The translations under genes were made by a program, and so were the position numbers. A stretch of 11,927 nucleotides of DNA from Neisseriaceae bacterium (lineage in GTDB: Bacteria; Pseudomonadota; Gammaproteobacteria; Burkholderiales; UBA11063), in assembly GCA_027371515.1 (NCBI GenBank), contig DAHXMX010000023.1, positions 1-11,927 on the forward strand, in the 5' to 3' direction. Below are positions 1-6,784 of the stretch, in pieces. Below the pieces are notes generated by a model that had not been told where the DNA came from, did no database searches, and was given only the letters and a program-made list of their open reading frames with translations. Positions within the stretch are counted from its first letter, which is position 1; the number at the start of each line of letters is the position of its first letter.

Positions 1-539
1 CGAAATTAGAGACTATGTATGGTGATTTTTTAGCTCAGTTTGGATTTTTAGTTGAATGTGATGAGTTATATGATACTCCACGCCGTGTAATTGATTATTA
101 TTTAAATGAGTTATTTTATGGGCTTGATTATACAAATTTTCCTGACATTAGTGTTACTAATAATAGCTATTCTTATGTTAGTCCTGTTATTGCTAAAGGA
201 ATTACGGTTAATTCAGTATGTGAGCATCATATGACGTCAATAACTGGCAGTGCTACTGTATTGTATTGTATAACAGATAAAGTAATTGGTTTAAGTTGTG
301 TAAACAAAATAGTTGATTTTTTTAGTCATCGCCCGCAACTACAAGAACGTTTAAGTCGTCAAATTAGTGAAGTATTAAAATTAATCCTTGGGCATGATGA
401 TGTGGCTGTAATTATCAATGCGCGTCACGATTGTATTATAAAGCGTGGTATTAAAGAATATAACAGTGAAATAACTACCGTTGAAGCTAGTGGTGCTTTT
501 GCTGCTGGTGGTAAGTATAATACTTATTTAACTATGTAA
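1..539 (+). CDS. folE: GTP cyclohydrolase I, 3' part (5' end outside window)
   Basis: GTP cyclohydrolase I converts GTP to 7,8-dihydroneopterin triphosphate, the first step of folate (tetrahydropterin) synthesis, in the cytosol. The frame is open to the left edge (first whole codon at base 3), so the ATG at 15 is internal; aligned to E. coli FolE, about 37 residues are missing. Numbering from that ATG, the zinc and catalytic residues are present: Cys69-Glu-His71-His72 (the CEHH motif), His138 and Cys140. Each sits exactly 41 positions below E. coli Cys110, His112, His113, His179 and Cys181. RPQLQERL (106-113) and RGI (144-146) are also conserved. Odd point: the usual GLSKxNR substrate loop reads GLSCVNK (92-98), replacing a conserved Lys with Cys and an Arg with Lys. 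The identity is clear from the motifs; full activity is not certain. Confidence 0.95.
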   Translation, partial: KLETMYGDFLAQFGFLVECDELYDTPRRVIDYYLNELFYGLDYTNFPDISVTNNSYSYVSPVIAKGITVNSVCEHHMTSITGSATVLYCITDKVIGLSCVNKIVDFFSHRPQLQERLSRQISEVLKLILGHDDVAVIINARHDCIIKRGIKEYNSEITTVEASGAFAAGGKYNTYLTM

Positions 540-565
540 TATTATTGATTGATTAAGTTAGTAAA

Positions 566-582
566 TTTCAATTAAATTGAAA
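566..582. repeat. 8-base inverted repeat between folE and the MFS gene
   Basis: TTTCAATT and AATTGAAA form a perfect inverted repeat around a single A. It has only one G/C pair per arm and no T run directly after it, so it is a poor intrinsic terminator. It lies just upstream of the -10 hexamer of the transporter gene, where an operator could sit, but in DNA this AT-rich a chance palindrome is quite possible. Confidence 0.3.
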
Positions 583-599
583 ATTAATTATTGTATAAT
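571..599 (+). promoter_or_regulatory. Putative sigma-70 promoter for the MFS-murB unit
   Basis: A perfect -10 hexamer TATAAT lies at 594-599, about 34 bases before the transporter ATG. With a 17-base spacer the -35 region falls on ATTAAA (571-576), a weak match to TTGACA; a better hexamer, TTGAAA (577-582), is too close at 11 bases. TAGG at 621-624 can serve as the ribosome binding site. Assigned from sequence only. Confidence 0.4.
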
Positions 600-632
600 A
601 ACGCATTATTTAGCTAATTATAGGTTGATTTT

Positions 633-1868
633 ATGTTAAAGCAGAATATCAAAGTATATTTATTATTTATAATTGGATTATGTTTTGCGGGAATGTCATT
701 TTTTTTGCAAGTATTACCAGTTAATACAGCAGATCATTTTACTCATACTTTAGGTTTAACAACTGCAAATGTAATTAATTTAGCATCATTTTATTTATTG
801 ACATATGCAATAATGCAAATTCCTGTTGGAATTATTTTTGATAAATATGGAATAAAATGGGTTCTACCTATAGGGTTGTTTTTTACTGCTTTAGGTAGTT
901 TATTTTATTTAATTGGAAGTAATAGTGTCTTAATTATTTTAGGAAGAGCTTTAACTGGACTTGGTTGCTCTGTTGGTTATATTTCGGGAATATTTATTGC
1001 GGTAAAGTATTTTCCAGCTAAACACTTAGTGATTTATGTGAGCTTAGTAGAAGGTATTAGTACTTTAGGTGCAATTATTGCTACTACCACATTTAATAAT
1101 TTATTAATTAATTTTGGTTGGAATATTGCTAATGCAATGATTGTGATTTTTTGCCTTGTGTTACTTATATTTAGTTTGTTTTTTAGTAGAGGTTTGATTT
1201 ATCAAAGTTCTGCAACAAGTAGTTTAAAAACATCGCTTAATCAAGCTATTTCTTTATTAAAAAATAAACGGTTATTAGCAGTTTTTATTTATTCGTTTTG
1301 TGCTTGGTTAATCATGATGTCTTTTGCGGGATACTGGCTTAAATATTATATGATACATATGCATAAATATAACGTTGATCAGGCATTACATTTAGCTAGT
1401 TTATATTGGATAGCGTTTTTTGTGACAAATGTTATTATTGGTTTCTTTGTTAATACGCTTAATCGATGTAAAATTGGATTATTTGTTTTATCATTAATGA
1501 GCTTGATTACTTATTGTTATATGGCTATTCCGGTTCTTTTTTCATATGTACAATTATCTGTTGTTGCTATATTAGGTGGGGTTACTACTACTGGTGTAAT
1601 TGTAGCATTTTCAATTATACCTAAATTTGTTAGTAAAGAATTAACGGGAACAGCATTAGCGGTAAATAATACCTTTATTATTATTGGTGGTTATGTAGGC
1701 CAAGTTTTATTTGGTAAAATTTTAGATAAGGTGCATTTTTTGAAGAATTATCCGATATTTACATTGAGAAATATTCAACAAGATTATTATTTGACAGTTT
1801 TAATGTATCCGTTTTTTGCATTAGTTGGTTTTATTGTAGTTGTTTATGCAATTAGAAAGATTAGATAG
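633..1868 (+). CDS. MFS transporter, substrate unknown
   Basis: A 411-residue inner-membrane protein with the hydrophobic profile of a 12-helix major facilitator. The MFS motif A is seen in the loop between helices 2 and 3 (GIIFDKYG, residues 66-73), preceded by a helix ending in MQIPVG. A second copy of the fold starts after the central loop (about 190-215), and the cytoplasmic loop near 334-365 contains the GxxLDK-like motif expected in the C-terminal half. The N-terminal layout (a helix ending in LP, then FYLLTYAIMQIPVG) resembles uncharacterised MFS proteins of Legionella, Coxiella and Francisella from memory. The substrate cannot be read from the sequence. The ATG at 633 is preceded by TAGG at 8 bases. 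The stop codon TAG shares its G with the GTG start of murB, so the two genes are probably translated from one message, though murB is functionally unrelated. Confidence 0.85.
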   Translation: MLKQNIKVYLLFIIGLCFAGMSFFLQVLPVNTADHFTHTLGLTTANVINLASFYLLTYAIMQIPVGIIFDKYGIKWVLPIGLFFTALGSLFYLIGSNSVLIILGRALTGLGCSVGYISGIFIAVKYFPAKHLVIYVSLVEGISTLGAIIATTTFNNLLINFGWNIANAMIVIFCLVLLIFSLFFSRGLIYQSSATSSLKTSLNQAISLLKNKRLLAVFIYSFCAWLIMMSFAGYWLKYYMIHMHKYNVDQALHLASLYWIAFFVTNVIIGFFVNTLNRCKIGLFVLSLMSLITYCYMAIPVLFSYVQLSVVAILGGVTTTGVIVAFSIIPKFVSKELTGTALAVNNTFIIIGGYVGQVLFGKILDKVHFLKNYPIFTLRNIQQDYYLTVLMYPFFALVGFIVVVYAIRKIR

Positions 1869-2875
1869 TGCAAATATTTGAGAATGTTGATTTAGAAAAA
1901 TATAATACATTACACTTATTAAGTAAAACTAGGTATTATGTTAAACTAACTCAAATTAATCAATTAAACGATTTGCGAAATTATATCAATATTGCAAAGC
2001 TTAAATTTTTTGTTTTAGGCGGTGGAAGTAATATTATTTTACCAGATGAATATAACGGATTAGTCATTCATAATCATTTAAAAGGTATTGTGATTACTAA
2101 ATATGATAAAGAGCATAGTTTAGTTAAAGTTGCTGCTGGTGAAAATTGGGATCATTTTGTTTATTATAGCCTAGTTAATGGTTGTTATGGACTAGAAAAT
2201 TTAAGTCTTATTCCAGGTACTGTTGGTGCTGCACCAATACAAAATATCGGTGCTTATGGTGTTGAGGTTAAAGACTTTATTCATGAAGTTGAAGTATTTA
2301 ACATCATAACAGGTGAGATGCATATTTTCTCTAATAGCGAATGTTTATTCCAATATCGTGACAGCAGATTTAAGCGTGAGCAGCATTATATCGTAGTATC
2401 TGTTACCTTTAAGCTATTAAATGTAGCAAAGTTAAATATTACATATGGTGATTTGGTTCATAATATGAAACAATATTCTAAACCACAAGCGTTGGATTTA
2501 CGTAATGAGGTTATTAAGATTAGATCAAGCAAATTGCCAGATCCAAATGTTATAGGTAATGTGGGAAGTTTTTTTCATAATCCTATTTTGGGTATCGAGC
2601 ATGCTAAATTATTGCAACAAAAGTATACAAAGCTACCTATTTATCCAGTTGATGATCAACACGTTAAGATATCAGCTGGTTGGTTAATTGATAATTTGGG
2701 GCTTAAAGGTTATTCTTTAGGTAAAGTTGGTATTTATGATAAACAAGCTCTGGTTTTAGTTAATTTAGGTGGTGGCGCTAATAAAACAGATGTATTAAAT
2801 CTTGCAAATTATATTATTAAACAAGTATATAATGTATATAACATTAGATTAAATATTGAACCAATTCAGATTTAA
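1868..2875 (+). CDS. murB: UDP-N-acetylenolpyruvoylglucosamine reductase
   Basis: MurB is a cytosolic FAD enzyme that uses NADPH to reduce UDP-GlcNAc-enolpyruvate to UDP-MurNAc, the second committed step of peptidoglycan synthesis. The 335 residues fit the type I (E. coli-like) family in length. Visible motifs: LGGGSNI (50-56) and PGTVGAAPIQNIGAYG (116-131) for FAD binding; YRDSRFK (163-169) with the substrate-contacting Arg164; NVGSFFHNP (231-239) with the proton-donor Ser234; and a C-terminal Glu331 in NIEPIQI, matching the catalytic Arg159, Ser229 and Glu325 of E. coli. The start is a GTG inside the sequence TAGTG, overlapping the previous stop codon by one base, so translational coupling with the MFS gene is likely. 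No clear Shine-Dalgarno sequence is seen. Identity is secure. Confidence 0.96.
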   Translation: MQIFENVDLEKYNTLHLLSKTRYYVKLTQINQLNDLRNYINIAKLKFFVLGGGSNIILPDEYNGLVIHNHLKGIVITKYDKEHSLVKVAAGENWDHFVYYSLVNGCYGLENLSLIPGTVGAAPIQNIGAYGVEVKDFIHEVEVFNIITGEMHIFSNSECLFQYRDSRFKREQHYIVVSVTFKLLNVAKLNITYGDLVHNMKQYSKPQALDLRNEVIKIRSSKLPDPNVIGNVGSFFHNPILGIEHAKLLQQKYTKLPIYPVDDQHVKISAGWLIDNLGLKGYSLGKVGIYDKQALVLVNLGGGANKTDVLNLANYIIKQVYNVYNIRLNIEPIQI

Positions 2876-2918
2876 ATTCACCAGCTGTCACGATACAATC
2901 ACAGAATTATGTCAAATG

Positions 2919-2927
2919 TGTTATAAT
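2919..2927 (+). promoter_or_regulatory. Putative extended -10 promoter for surE-nlpD-dut
   Basis: TGTTATAAT (2919-2927) is a perfect extended -10 element (TGnTATAAT) in the 80-base gap between murB and surE. The -35 position at a 17-base spacer reads TCACAG (2899-2904), a poor match, which fits extended -10 promoters that need little -35 contact. Transcription would begin near 2934, some 20 bases before the surE start codons. No convincing terminator for murB is seen in the same gap. Confidence 0.5.
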
Positions 2928-2955
2928 TGAGACCTATTAAAATAATTAGGTTATG

Positions 2956-3723
2956 ATGAAGATACTTTTAACTAATGATGATGGATTTACTGCCGAAAGT
3001 GTTAATGTAGTTTTTGATATATTAATGGCAAATGGTTATGATGTGACACTTGTTGCTCCTGAACGTAACTGTAGTGGTGCGGGGCACTCTATAGCTGTAT
3101 ATAATCCTGTAACAATTCATCAAATTAGTGAACGAATATATTGTGTTGCTTCAACTCCAGCTGACAGCGTACGATTGGGGTTGCAATACGTATATAAAGA
3201 TGTTGCTAATTATCCTGATTTAGTTATTTCTGGAATTAATATGGGTGAAAATTTAAGTGAGGATATTTATTATTCGGGTACTGTTGGTGCTGCACGTGAG
3301 GGTGTATTAAATGGGGTAAGCGGATTAGCTTTCTCAACTCCTGGACGACAATTTAATCATTTAAAAGCAGCAGCTGAGATAGTGTTGCAGTTGGTAGAGT
3401 TAATCAAGTATAATAAGAATCTGCTTATAAATAAGTTTTTATGGAACATAAATATCCCTAATACAGCACTTGAAAATATAAAAGGTTTTGTAGCAACTAC
3501 ACTTGGACGACGTGAGCTTCATCTACCATTTGAAAAACAAATTACACCGCGTGGTCAGACTGTATATTGGCAGGGTGATTCAGGTCTGATACGATTAGGC
3601 GCTGCAAATAGTGATGTTATGGTAGCAAAAGGTGGTGAATATGTATCAATTACTCCTTTAGAAATATTCCCAACAGCACATGAACAGTTATCTCAACTTG
3701 CTGAAATTCTTAAACAAGGTTAG
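2956..3723 (+). CDS. surE: 5'/3'-nucleotidase SurE
   Basis: SurE is a metal-dependent phosphatase acting on nucleoside 5'- and 3'-monophosphates (and, in E. coli, short polyphosphate) in the cytosol. Numbering from the ATG at 2956 (255 residues), the metal ligands are Asp8 and Asp9 (TNDDG), Ser40 (NCSGAG) and Asn95 (SGIN), matching E. coli Asp8, Asp9, Ser39 and Asn92. ASTPADSVRLG (66-76) and the YSGTVGAAREG block (106-116) are further family marks. Two ATGs lie in tandem at 2953 and 2956. I prefer the second because it gives the usual MKILLTNDDG start and sets TTAGG (2946-2950) 5 rather than 2 bases away. The gene begins a compact unit with the nlpD-like gene and dut; surE next to nlpD is conserved in many proteobacteria, although pcm and rpoS, usual companions, are absent here. 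Confidence 0.96.
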   Translation: MKILLTNDDGFTAESVNVVFDILMANGYDVTLVAPERNCSGAGHSIAVYNPVTIHQISERIYCVASTPADSVRLGLQYVYKDVANYPDLVISGINMGENLSEDIYYSGTVGAAREGVLNGVSGLAFSTPGRQFNHLKAAAEIVLQLVELIKYNKNLLINKFLWNINIPNTALENIKGFVATTLGRRELHLPFEKQITPRGQTVYWQGDSGLIRLGAANSDVMVAKGGEYVSITPLEIFPTAHEQLSQLAEILKQG

Positions 3724-3728
3724 TAGTG

Positions 3729-4373
3729 ATGTTAAAATTAATAATATGGTGTTTATTTTTGATTGGTTTGTTAGGTTGTGCTTCTCGTAATACCCCAGCT
3801 CCTATTGAAAATGGAACTAATATTCCGAATTATATTAAACCCGTTGCTATTCCTGTAGTATCTGTTGCTAAAAATAATCAGTCAAATCAAGAAGAAGTGA
3901 AGCTTGGTTCATTAAGTAAACCATCAGAATCACCGATACAGCAGCAGGTTGTTGAAGTGAATGACAATAAAAATAAACAATCAATAGCGAGTGCTAATAA
4001 TTTAGTGGTAGGTTCAGGAAATGAATGGTTAGTTCCAACATCAGGTGTTGTTCAGCCATTTTCGCAAGCTAAAAAAGGTATAAATATTTTAGGTAAGGCT
4101 GGACAAAAAGTTATTGCCTCTAATAGTGGTAAGGTGGTATATAGTAGTAATGGTCTGAAAGGTTATGGGAATTTAATTATTATTAAGCATAGTGATGGCT
4201 ATTTAACTGCATATGCACATAATAAGGTTAATTTAGTGCAAGAGGGTGCTACAGTTAATCGTGGTGACAAAATTGCTGAAATGGGTACTGATAATGGAAG
4301 CGCAATGTTACATTTTGAGATACGTAAGAATGGTAAACCACTTGATCCCATGCAATTTATTAATGGAAATTAA
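3729..4373 (+). CDS. nlpD: NlpD-like lipoprotein with degenerate LytM (M23) domain
   Basis: A 214-residue lipoprotein, probably an activator of periplasmic peptidoglycan amidases during cell separation. A short hydrophobic signal ends in a lipobox, LLGC, with Cys17 as the lipidated residue. Residues 20-95 are a low-complexity linker rich in Ser, Gln, Asn and Pro. A LytM/M23 domain runs from about Trp100 to the end and matches the C-terminus of E. coli NlpD ([21 protein letters not shown]). The zinc site is degenerate: the first His and Asp are replaced (KKGIN, 115-119), and the HxH motif keeps only His195. This is the pattern of non-catalytic amidase activators. Unlike E. coli NlpD (379 residues, as I recall), there is no LysM domain. 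ATG 3729 has AAGG 9 bases upstream inside the surE end; GTG 3726 is a possible alternative. The gap after surE is 5 bases. Confidence 0.85.
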   Translation: MLKLIIWCLFLIGLLGCASRNTPAPIENGTNIPNYIKPVAIPVVSVAKNNQSNQEEVKLGSLSKPSESPIQQQVVEVNDNKNKQSIASANNLVVGSGNEWLVPTSGVVQPFSQAKKGINILGKAGQKVIASNSGKVVYSSNGLKGYGNLIIIKHSDGYLTAYAHNKVNLVQEGATVNRGDKIAEMGTDNGSAMLHFEIRKNGKPLDPMQFINGN

Positions 4374-4375
4374 TT

Positions 4376-4828
4376 ATGCTGAATAAAATAAAAGTAAAAA
4401 TTATTGATTCTAAAATGAAAGATTATTTACCGCATTACGCAACTGAAGGTTCTGCTGGTTTAGACTTAAGAGCATGCATTGATAATTCTATTATCTTAAA
4501 GCCTGGTGATACTAGTTTAATCCCAACAGGAATTGCTATTTATATTGAAGATCGCAATATGTGTGGAATGATTTTACCTCGTTCAGGTCTTGGGCATAAA
4601 CATGGAATTGTATTAGGTAATTTAGTTGGATTGATTGATTCTGATTACCAAGGGCAATTATTTGTATCAGTTTGGAACCGTGGTAATATTCCTTTTGAAT
4701 TAAATCCAATGGAGCGAATTGCCCAATTAGTAATTGTACCTGTTATTCAGGTTGGATTTGATATAGTTGAAGATTTTACACTCACTGAACGTGCTGGTAG
4801 TGGATTTGGTTCAACTGGACAGCATTAA
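4376..4828 (+). CDS. dut: Deoxyuridine 5'-triphosphate nucleotidohydrolase (dUTPase)
   Basis: Dut hydrolyses dUTP to dUMP and pyrophosphate, keeping uracil out of DNA and supplying the thymidylate precursor. It is a cytosolic homotrimer. All five trimeric dUTPase motifs are present in 150 residues: AGLDLRA (27-33), [10 protein letters not shown] (68-77), GLIDSDYQG (85-93) with the catalytic Asp90, RIAQLVIVP (114-122), and the Gly-rich C-terminal arm [10 protein letters not shown] (139-148). Length and numbering agree with E. coli Dut. The ATG lies 2 bases after the nlpD stop and has GGA (4365-4367) as a ribosome binding site 8 bases upstream, so it ends the surE-nlpD-dut unit. Its stop codon overlaps the stop of ttcA on the other strand. 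Confidence 0.97.
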   Translation: MLNKIKVKIIDSKMKDYLPHYATEGSAGLDLRACIDNSIILKPGDTSLIPTGIAIYIEDRNMCGMILPRSGLGHKHGIVLGNLVGLIDSDYQGQLFVSVWNRGNIPFELNPMERIAQLVIVPVIQVGFDIVEDFTLTERAGSGFGSTGQH

Positions 4829-5688
4829 ATCGCTTGAATTAATCCATTAAATTTATCAAAACTGTCATCTATATCAAACAGCTTGTCTCCTTCACTATTA
4901 GCGGTACCTGTAGCGGTTAGGTTTTTAAAATCATAATATTGATTATCCATTAAATGCGACGGGATTGTATTTTGTAAAGCACGAAACATAGTTGCAATAC
5001 GTCCTGGGTATTGTTTATCCCACGCAATTAGCATTTCTTTAATTACTTGTCTTTGTAAATTAGGTTGAGATCCGCATAGATTACATGGAATGATAGGAAA
5101 ATTTTTTTCAGTGGCATATTTAATGATATCTTTTTCTATACAATAGGCTAATGGGCGAATAACTATATTTTTACCATCATCACTGACTAATTTAGCTGGC
5201 ATACCTTTTAATTTGCCGCCATAAAACATATTTAAGAAAAAAGTCTCTAAAATATCATCTCGGTGATGCCCTAATGCGATTTTTGTGGCTTTTAATTCTT
5301 GTGCTACACGATATAATATACCGCGTCTTAATCTTGAGCATAATCCACATGTGGTTTTACCATCAGGAATTACTCGTTTTACTGTTGAATATGTATCTTC
5401 AGTTATTATTTTATATTCGATATTCAGTTTATTTAAGTAGTCAGGTAGAATATGTTTTGGGAACCCTGGTTGTCCTTGATCTAAATTAACTGCAATTATT
5501 TCAAATTGAATTGGAGCAATCTGTTGGAGTTGTAATAACAGATCGAGCATTGTATAACTATCTTTTCCTCCTGATAAACATACCATTACGCGATCGCCAT
5601 TTTCAATCATGTTGTAATCTTGAATTGCACGACCTACATTTGCTCTTAGTCGTTTTAATAATTTGTTTGCTTCGTATTTATGATCCAT
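4825..5688 (-). CDS. ttcA: tRNA 2-thiocytidine(32) synthetase TtcA
   Basis: TtcA is an iron-sulfur, ATP-dependent tRNA thiolase that installs 2-thiocytidine at position 32 of certain tRNAs. The 287-residue protein carries the PP-loop SGGKDS (39-44) near the N-terminus and two CxxC pairs, Cys114/Cys117 (TTCGLC) and Cys202/Cys205 (PCNLC), the cluster-binding arrangement of the family. GHHRDD (140-145), RPL (178-180) and the block [15 protein letters not shown] (234-248) further support TtcA rather than the related TtuA or TilS groups. It is slightly shorter than E. coli TtcA (311 residues), mainly at the ends. It is a lone gene, transcribed toward dut, and the two coding regions share bases 4825-4828, leaving no room for a terminator between them. 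Confidence 0.96.
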   Translation of the reverse strand: MDHKYEANKLLKRLRANVGRAIQDYNMIENGDRVMVCLSGGKDSYTMLDLLLQLQQIAPIQFEIIAVNLDQGQPGFPKHILPDYLNKLNIEYKIITEDTYSTVKRVIPDGKTTCGLCSRLRRGILYRVAQELKATKIALGHHRDDILETFFLNMFYGGKLKGMPAKLVSDDGKNIVIRPLAYCIEKDIIKYATEKNFPIIPCNLCGSQPNLQRQVIKEMLIAWDKQYPGRIATMFRALQNTIPSHLMDNQYYDFKNLTATGTANSEGDKLFDIDDSFDKFNGLIQAI

Positions 5689-5719
5689 AACGTTCTAATT
5701 GTAAAATAAATAAAGCACA

Positions 5720-5728
5720 ATTATACCA
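5720..5728 (-). promoter_or_regulatory. Putative extended -10 promoter for ttcA
   Basis: Read on the - strand the bases are TGGTATAAT, a perfect extended -10 element, about 32 bases before the ttcA start codon. The -35 region is A-rich and does not match consensus. The rest of the gap to the NlpC/P60 gene (5689-5865) is AT-rich promoter DNA with no RNA gene or long hairpin that I can see. Confidence 0.5.
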
Positions 5729-5817
5729 GTTTTTACATATTTTTTCTTTGTAACTGTAGCTTATTTTTGAATAAAAATATTTATTATCATTAAAAATATG
5801 AGAAAATTACTGCCGTA

Positions 5818-5834
5818 TATAATTTAAATATAAT
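5818..5834 (+). promoter_or_regulatory. Two overlapping -10-like hexamers before the NlpC/P60 gene
   Basis: TATAAT occurs twice, at 5818-5823 and 5829-5834, some 30-50 bases before the ATG at 5866. TTACTG (5807-5812) sits 16 bases before the second one but matches TTGACA poorly. This is the likely promoter region for the NlpC/P60 - small gene - lolC - lolD unit. In DNA this AT-rich, TATAAT by chance is common. Confidence 0.35.
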
Positions 5835-5865
5835 GTTGTTATTAAATTGGTATTAAAAAATAAAG

Positions 5866-6556
5866 ATGCAGATAAAGAAAATAATAATTATTGGGTTCAT
5901 GGGAATTGTTTTACTATTTAAGACTACATCGGTTTTTTGCAAGTCCTGATGATGTAAGTAGTGATGATGATAATAATGATGCTATTGGGAATATGTTATT
6001 ACAGTCTATTAGTTTAATTGGTGTCCCATATAAATGGGGTGGCAATACACCACAATCCGGTCTTGATTGTAGCGGTTATATTCGATATGTGTATCAAAAG
6101 TCTTTAGGTATTACATTACCAAGAACAGCATCCCAGATGGCACGCGTTGGCAGGCGGGTTAGTGTTTCTGATTTAGAACCAGGGGATCTATTATTTTTTA
6201 ATACTAGACGTGGACGCAATACACATGTTGGAATGTATATTGGTAATAATAAATTTATTCAATCTCCGCGTACTGGTGAGGTTATTCAAATTACTGAATT
6301 AAATTCAGCTTGGCGTTCTAAATTAAATGGTGCCAAACGCATTATTGAAGAAGATGTAGACGATAGTGGTAATGTAAGTCTTCAAAACTATCAAGATGTG
6401 ACTAATGAGGCATTACCAGCTGGTCGTATTCGTAGTCGATCTACAAAATCAAAACATTATAAAAAAAACAAATTAACCAAACATAAATCTCATAGTTATA
6501 GGCGGAATATTAGTAAAAAAAATAATGTTAAATCTAAGAAAAAACATGGCAATTAA
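5866..6556 (+). CDS. NlpC/P60 cell-wall peptidase, frameshifted after its signal peptide
   Basis: A secreted papain-like endopeptidase of the NlpC/P60 (MepS/Spr) type, expected to cut peptidoglycan cross-bridges or stem peptides in the periplasm. The body reads in the frame of base 5891. Numbered from there, the domain spans about 34-153, with catalytic Cys60 (DCSGY), His112 (THVGMYIG) and Gln124 where most members have His. The signal peptide is in another frame: ATG 5866 opens MQIKK, then a hydrophobic stretch to SVFCKS, stopping at TGA 5947. Removing one T from the run of six (5933-5938) joins the frames and gives SVFA-SPDD, a good signal peptidase I site. The only start in the body frame near there is an implausible TTG (5891) without a ribosome binding site. 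An acidic run follows the cleavage site, and residues 178-221 form a Lys/Arg/His-rich tail. Domain certain; integrity of the reading frame not. Confidence 0.8.
5933..5938 (+). other. T6 run at the frame change of the NlpC/P60 gene
   Basis: Six T in the sequence GGTTTTTTGC. Upstream, the signal-peptide frame reads TCG GTT TTT TGC AAG TCC TGA. With five T it would read TCG GTT TTT GCA AGT CCT GAT and continue into the NlpC/P60 domain. The site could be a sequencing error, a fixed mutation, a phase-variable tract or a slippage site. Confidence 0.6.
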
Positions 6557-6559
6557 TAT

Positions 6560-6784
6560 ATGAAAACCCCTATTTGGAAGACACCTAAAGGTGAAATTAT
6601 ATCTTGTGTTGAAAAAATCAAGGTTATGCAGCAAAATATTGATGAAATTCAATCTTTAGTGCAAGATGCTTTTGATGATGGTGTGTTGATGGGTATCGAT
6701 CCAATTCAGTTACGGGATTTTTTTATTCAATTGATGTCTAATATAGAAAATAAATATGATGTAGGAAGAACCATAAATGTTTAG
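6560..6784 (+). CDS. Small conserved-looking protein of unknown function
   Basis: A 74-residue soluble acidic protein with no signal peptide or membrane segment. It opens with a short, possibly beta, segment (TPIWKTPKGEIISC, 3-16), followed by two likely helices: 17-40 (KIKVMQQNIDEIQSLVQDAF) and 50-66 (IQLRDFFIQLMSNIENK). DGVLMGID (40-47) lies between them. From memory, a similar short hypothetical protein (motif like EDALLMGCD followed by a small helix) occurs in betaproteobacteria, but I cannot name a family. It starts 3 bases after the NlpC/P60 stop and overlaps the first 8 bases of lolC, and its end carries the AGGA (6763-6766) that serves lolC. Coupled translation with lolC is therefore likely. 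Reading as a real gene is supported by the tight packing and normal composition; no function is assigned. Confidence 0.75.
   Translation: MKTPIWKTPKGEIISCVEKIKVMQQNIDEIQSLVQDAFDDGVLMGIDPIQLRDFFIQLMSNIENKYDVGRTINV

Noticed and set aside
2886..2903. TGTCA-N8-TCACA, a near-symmetric site upstream of surE resembling a CRP-like operator
   Set aside because: The spacing is 8 rather than the 6 of a CRP site, and the arms mismatch at one base, so chance is the simpler view.
5274..5489. A 71-codon + strand frame opposite ttcA
   Set aside because: Antisense to conserved TtcA motifs, with no ribosome binding site or recognisable protein.
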